Positions 61,152 through 64,000 of a stretch of 64,000 bases of DNA are shown here, piece after piece. Positions within the stretch are counted from its first letter, which is position 1. The number at the start of each line of letters is the position of its first letter. The stretch is taken from assembly GCA_023417065.1 (NCBI GenBank), contig JAEZGH010000193.1, positions 24,546 to 88,545 of the forward strand, in the 5' to 3' direction. The notes beneath the pieces were generated by a model, which was given only the letters and a program-made list of their open reading frames with translations, did not search any database and had not been told where the DNA came from. The stretch comes from Bacteroidota bacterium. Lineage in GTDB: Bacteria; Bacteroidota; Bacteroidia; Cytophagales; Cyclobacteriaceae. Made by a program: the position numbers and the translations under genes.

Positions 61152-61182
61152 AAAAAAAGCCTCCCGATGTTAGTCGGGAGGC
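61152..61182 (-). terminator. Intrinsic terminator of the ExbB/ExbD operon
   Basis: A 9-bp stem (GCCTCCCGA at 61159-61167, TCGGGAGGC at 61174-61182) with a 6-nt loop, followed on the minus strand by seven T (61158-61152). Downstream of ExbD2 (ends 61210), the last T touches the start codon of the MFS gene. Confidence 0.9.
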
Positions 61183-61209
61183 AATATAGTCTTAATGAGC
61201 AAATTATGC

Positions 61210-61671
61210 TTAGTCTTCTGTTCTCTTCCCTACGGCCGAGTACAAAATCTTTCTGGCGTTAGCTTTACGTAATTCGGTCTCAACATCAGCAATAATACCT
61301 CGTTTTGCTTCATTATCGACTTTCATCGAAACAGTTAACGCATCGCGCTCCCATTCAGCCAGGCCCGACTTCTTCTCATTGACCCAATGAACAATACCTT
61401 TGGGTTCGACAAACACGTCATTCGCCTGAACCTTAGCTTCATTTCCAAGCCCCTCTTGTTTCGGTTTACCGATATAGAGGTACGCGATAAGTGACTTTTT
61501 CGCGAGCTTCTTCAACTGGCTGGCCTCAGGCATGCGTTGCTCTACCTTAATACTGGTGTCACGCATTTTGGTGGTCACCATGAAGAAGAACAACAACATG
61601 AACACCACATCGGGCATTGATGACGTGGGGATCTCCTGCTTTACGTTCGCTTTCTTTTTAAACTTTGACAT
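61210..61671 (-). CDS. ExbD/TolR-family biopolymer transport protein (second copy)
   Basis: 153 residues with one N-terminal membrane helix containing the essential Asp in SSMPDVVFMLLFFFMVTTKM, followed by the periplasmic domain (RMPEASQLKKL ... GIIADVETELRKANARKILYSAVGKR). Works with ExbB to convert proton-motive force to mechanical work for TonB-like partners. Starts 16 bp after the first ExbD copy. Confidence 0.9.
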   Translation of the reverse strand: MSKFKKKANVKQEIPTSSMPDVVFMLLFFFMVTTKMRDTSIKVEQRMPEASQLKKLAKKSLIAYLYIGKPKQEGLGNEAKVQANDVFVEPKGIVHWVNEKKSGLAEWERDALTVSMKVDNEAKRGIIADVETELRKANARKILYSAVGKRTED

Positions 61672-61687
61672 ACGCGTTCAATTAATG

Positions 61688-62269
61688 TTAACCCCCTATT
61701 TTGGTTGGTTCGGCAATCGAGATAGCTTTTGGAATTTCCACGCCACCACCGGGTAAAGCCCCGCGTCCGCGATCATACAATGCCTTGAAACTAGGATCAG
61801 AGTTCGGATCTGCGGCAATATCCCGCCATTTTTCAACCGAAACGCCCGCTCTATCAGCATAGATTTCATTGTAAGCTGCCTCAGCGGCGTCAAGGATCTG
61901 AATAAACTTCTTATGACTCGTACCCCTGTCGGTTTTAATCGACACGATAGCCTTAAGAGGGCTATCTGAGGATGTCGGATCAGCACCATAATTCAGAACG
62001 AACCGCTTAATCCGATCGATGAGTTCTCTGTCAGAGCCTGCCCAGGGATCTCCTTCCACAAGAACGTTGTCCTGAGAGTTTACCTGGATTTTGAACAGGT
62101 TTCTCTCCTGAATCTGAACGTCGTCCGGAATAGCCTCCGGTGGAGGCGGCAGCGTTAGTAGGATCCCCTTATCGTTTGCCACGGTTGTCGTCATTAGGAA
62201 GAACGTCAACAGCAGGAACGCGATATCCGCCATAGAGGCGTTAGGGATTTCTGGAGTTGATCTTGCCAT
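61688..62269 (-). CDS. ExbD/TolR-family biopolymer transport protein (first copy)
   Basis: 193 residues. Membrane helix with the proton-path Asp in NASMADIAFLLLTFFLMTTTV, then a periplasmic domain (PPPEAIPDDVQIQERNLFKIQVN...ALPGGGVEIPKAISIAEPTKIGG). Longer than typical ExbD because of an insertion around residues 90-170. Its ATG shares one base with the stop of the small membrane gene (TAATG). Confidence 0.9.
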   Translation of the reverse strand: MARSTPEIPNASMADIAFLLLTFFLMTTTVANDKGILLTLPPPPEAIPDDVQIQERNLFKIQVNSQDNVLVEGDPWAGSDRELIDRIKRFVLNYGADPTSSDSPLKAIVSIKTDRGTSHKKFIQILDAAEAAYNEIYADRAGVSVEKWRDIAADPNSDPSFKALYDRGRGALPGGGVEIPKAISIAEPTKIGG

Positions 62270-62592
62270 TACTTAAAGGCTTTAGAAATTTCCGCATAAA
62301 CAAGCGCCAAAATCGAAATAACGAAGGCGATGTAAAACATGATCAGCGAAGCACTGATTATCCGAGACGTAGTTTCTGAAATCCCGCGCGCTCTTTCGGC
62401 CGTAGTCAAGTCGCCCGAAGTCATCGCGTAGGAGATAAAAAACAGCCCCAACAGGGCACCAATTCCGATACCGGCTTTCACAAGGCCACCCGGTTGACTC
62501 ACGATGTTGATCAGCGCGAAACCAAGTGCACCCAATGCTGCTACCACGATCAGCAGGTACATCACATATAAACTAATATCAAGTAAATCCAT
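62269..62592 (-). CDS. Small membrane protein of the ExbB/ExbD operon
   Basis: 107 residues, three predicted membrane helices (VMYLLIVVAALGALGFALINIV, AGIGIGALLGLFFISYAM, ISASLIMFYIAFVISILALVY) with a short soluble loop TSGDLTTAERARGISETTSRI. Not recognised by name; it sits between exbB and exbD in Bacteroidota operons of this kind and could be a third subunit of the motor. Overlaps exbD by one base. Confidence 0.75.
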   Translation of the reverse strand: MDLLDISLYVMYLLIVVAALGALGFALINIVSQPGGLVKAGIGIGALLGLFFISYAMTSGDLTTAERARGISETTSRIISASLIMFYIAFVISILALVYAEISKAFK

Positions 62593-62601
62593 ATTGTCTC
62601 G

Positions 62602-63402
62602 TTATTTTTGGACTAAACGATGCTTAACCAGGATATCGATAAGGGAGATTGAAGCATCTTCCATGCTGTTCACCAGCCCATCAATTTTCGCAACCAGGTA
62701 GTTGTAGAAAACTTGCAGGATCATACCAACAAGAAGACCACCAACGGTTGTCAAAAGGGCAACCTTCATACCGCTAGCAACGATGTTAGGAGAAATATCC
62801 CCTGCTTTCGCGATGTCGTCGAACGCGATAATCATCCCCACAACAGTACCGAAGAATCCTACCATTGGACCGAGGGAGATACAAAGTGAAATCCAGATCA
62901 GACCTCGTTCAAGACGACCCATTTCAACACCTCCGTAGGCAACAACTGATTTTTCAACCATATCGACGCCTTCAGAGTATCTCATCAGACCCTGGGTAAA
63001 AATTGAAGCAACCGGACCTCTAGTGTTTCTGGTTACATCCAAAGCAGCATTGACACCGCCTTTAGCAAGCGAGTCCTCAATTTCAGCAAGGAGTTTAGGA
63101 ATATTTGTAGTGGCAAGGTTCAGTGTGATGATCCGCTCGATACATACAGCAAGCCCGATGATCATGATCACAAGCAGTGGCGTCATGAAGTAAACGTCAC
63201 CGGCAATGAACTGTTCCTTTAATACTTCGTGGAAAGATTGATCTTCTTGAGCGGCAACGTCAGTGACCGTCTGAGTGGGTGCCGGATCAGGTGTTGTTAC
63301 TTCCTGTGCCGGTGGTTCTGCCCCGGTCGTGTCTTCCTGAGCCGATAACGTAGAGGACGCCAGTACCCCTACAAGTGCGAAGATCGCAAATAATTTTTTC
63401 AT
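62602..63402 (-). CDS. ExbB/MotA/TolQ-family proton channel with periplasmic spacer
   Basis: 266 residues. N-terminal signal (KKLFAIFALVGVLASSTLSAQ) and a Pro/Thr/Gln/Glu-rich periplasmic spacer (about 23-60), then the MotA/TolQ core with membrane helices (VYFMTPLLVIMIIGLAVCIERII; LIWISLCISLGPMVGFFGTVVGMIIAFDDI; VALLTTVGGLLVGMILQVFYNYLVAKID). Four-gene unit with a small membrane protein and two ExbD. ATG 63402 is chosen because it starts a signal peptide; the frame opens at 63495. Confidence 0.88.
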   Translation of the reverse strand: MKKLFAIFALVGVLASSTLSAQEDTTGAEPPAQEVTTPDPAPTQTVTDVAAQEDQSFHEVLKEQFIAGDVYFMTPLLVIMIIGLAVCIERIITLNLATTNIPKLLAEIEDSLAKGGVNAALDVTRNTRGPVASIFTQGLMRYSEGVDMVEKSVVAYGGVEMGRLERGLIWISLCISLGPMVGFFGTVVGMIIAFDDIAKAGDISPNIVASGMKVALLTTVGGLLVGMILQVFYNYLVAKIDGLVNSMEDASISLIDILVKHRLVQK

Positions 63403-63434
63403 AGTTGAAGGTTTAAGTAAAGCTTTGAAAGCGC

Positions 63435-63442
63435 CAAAATTA
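63435..63442 (-). promoter_or_regulatory. -7 element of the ExbB operon (TAATTTTG)
   Basis: Minus-strand TAATTTTG, 32 bp before the ATG at 63402. No clear -33 TTG at the expected distance. Confidence 0.45.
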
Positions 63443-63844
63443 AACGTTTTGTCGATTTCTCTATACTTTTTATAAAATTTTTCTGCTGGCGGCACCCGGG
63501 TCAGAAAATTTGGTTTAGAATCAAAAAACCTAATTTAAGTCACAGGAATTATCTGATAAACATGAAAGTTTTCATATCGATTTTGTAAGTCCCTGAAAAA
63601 CAAGGTGGCAATCGTTATCTCGTCCGCGCTTCACGTCATTCCGAGCGACGTTTCAACGCTTTGAAATGATCTGCCTGATACCACACCATGATTTTGTGAC
63701 GGAATACTAATATTTTTTTCCTCAAGGCCATCTTGAATGGCTTTCTACAACGTACGCTGAAACTGCAAAGCGCGCTTGGATTCTGTGATTTTTCTCGATT
63801 TCTTTGTGCCCCTCTTGATGGATTTCACCGTTAAGAGGACTCCC
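63443..63844. other. Intergenic region between exbB and tRNA-Ser
   Basis: About 400 bp without a supported gene. Contains a 17-bp sequence CGTCATTCCGAGCGACG (63634-63650) that resembles a dispersed Bacteroidota repeat motif, probably a remnant. Frames here are antisense artefacts of the tRNA gene. Confidence 0.5.
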
Positions 63845-63931
63845 GGAGAGGTGTCCGAGTGGTTGAAGGAGCACGCCTGGAAAGTGTGTATACCTGAAAG
63901 GGTATCGAGGGTTCGAATCCCTCTCTCTCCG
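63845..63931 (+). tRNA. tRNA-Ser (anticodon GGA)
   Basis: 87 nt with a long variable arm. Acceptor GGAGAGG (63845-63851) pairs with TCTCTCC (63924-63930), discriminator G at 63931. Anticodon loop CTGGAAA gives GGA, reading UCC and UCU. T arm GAGGG-TTCGAAT-CCCTC (63907-63923). CCA is not encoded. A terminator follows. Confidence 0.95.
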
Positions 63932-63932
63932 C

Positions 63933-63970
63933 AAAGCCTGCAAATCCTTCGAATTTGCAGGCTTTCTTTT
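63933..63970 (+). terminator. Intrinsic terminator after tRNA-Ser
   Basis: A 13-bp stem (AAAGCCTGCAAAT at 63933-63945 with ATTTGCAGGCTTT at 63953-63965), a 7-nt loop and a T-rich end (63967-63970). Starts 2 nt after the tRNA. Confidence 0.85.
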
Positions 63971-64000
63971 GCCACCCGCACTTCAAATGACTTGCAATTT

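Noticed and set aside
63722..63981. Minus-strand frames with sequence like RGIRTLDTLSGIHTFQACSFNHS
   Set aside because: This is the well-known false ORF antisense to a tRNA-Ser gene; it overlaps tRNA-Ser(GGA) at 63845-63931.
1..64000. CRISPR arrays, insertion sequences, prophage or integrative elements
   Set aside because: No regularly spaced direct repeats, transposase, integrase or phage structural genes were seen. The single HNH protein and the HsdR_N protein are ordinary chromosomal orphans.

Overview
The window looks like the chromosome of a Bacteroidota species, most likely a Cytophagales (Chryseolinea/Ohtaekwangia-like) environmental bacterium. The evidence is the gene families present (fused CrtYcd lycopene cyclase, FucP plus an oxidative fucose operon, MotA/ExbB-ExbD-ExbD array, DUF2279, short AMP nucleosidase, UMF1-type MFS, large two-FtsX ABC permeases), the lack of Shine-Dalgarno sequences, and several promoters of the Bacteroidota type (TTG-N19/20-TAnnTTTG). 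I see no insertion sequence, prophage, integrase, CRISPR array or rRNA; it reads as ordinary chromosomal backbone with accessory metabolic operons.

Layout. 1-6.6 kb: tail of a thermonuclease-like gene, an NTF2-like protein, a GH2 glycosidase, a lipoprotein and the three-domain NHEJ ligase LigD. 6.6-15.2 kb: a MacB-like permease, a secreted protein with a class I amidotransferase-like core, a RibD/DHFR-like reductase, a CapA-type phosphoesterase, and the ligase-associated DNA-damage pair PdeM and DEXH helicase, separated by a secreted alpha/beta hydrolase. 15.4-22.9 kb: a light/carotenoid locus. A MerR-B12 (CarH/LitR-like) regulator precedes a single operon of ECF sigma factor, crtI, crtB, idi, photolyase, SRPBCC protein, crtZ and crtYcd. 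This would take GGPP through lycopene and beta-carotene to zeaxanthin; crtE is not in the window. 22.9-33 kb: an ABC exporter operon (membrane fusion protein, ATPase, two 800-residue permeases) divergent from a sigma54 response regulator and its histidine kinase, with an inverted-repeat cluster between them. 33-34.9 kb: a TetR regulator translationally coupled to a FabF-type ketosynthase, preceded by a perfect 26-bp palindrome.

35-39.6 kb: an oxidative L-fucose operon (2-keto-3-deoxyfuconate dehydrogenase, FAH-type hydrolase, lactonase, L-fucose dehydrogenase, FucP) without a fuconate dehydratase. 39.6-48.9 kb: housekeeping genes (HNH protein, NlpC/P60 peptidase, SmpB, thioesterase, TsaD) divergent from a very large TamB, then a DUF2279 protein. 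48.9-50.6 kb: RNase P RNA with its terminator, a response regulator with AAA+ but no HTH, and a 40-residue lipoprotein. 50.9-54.7 kb: a GyrI-like/HMA-like gene pair divergent from a GlxA-type AraC regulator, an orphan LuxE-like acyl-protein synthetase, and a lipoprotein. 54.7-61.1 kb: a fused alpha/beta 2-oxoacid dehydrogenase E1, alanine dehydrogenase, an orphan HsdR_N protein, AMP nucleosidase and an UMF1 transporter. 61.2-64 kb: an ExbB/ExbD energy-transduction operon and tRNA-Ser(GGA).

The most notable items are the B12-photoreceptor/ECF-sigma/carotenoid/photolyase locus, the palindrome-controlled TetR-FabF unit, the SDR in the fucose operon that lacks the catalytic lysine, and the secreted amidotransferase-like family at 8 kb.
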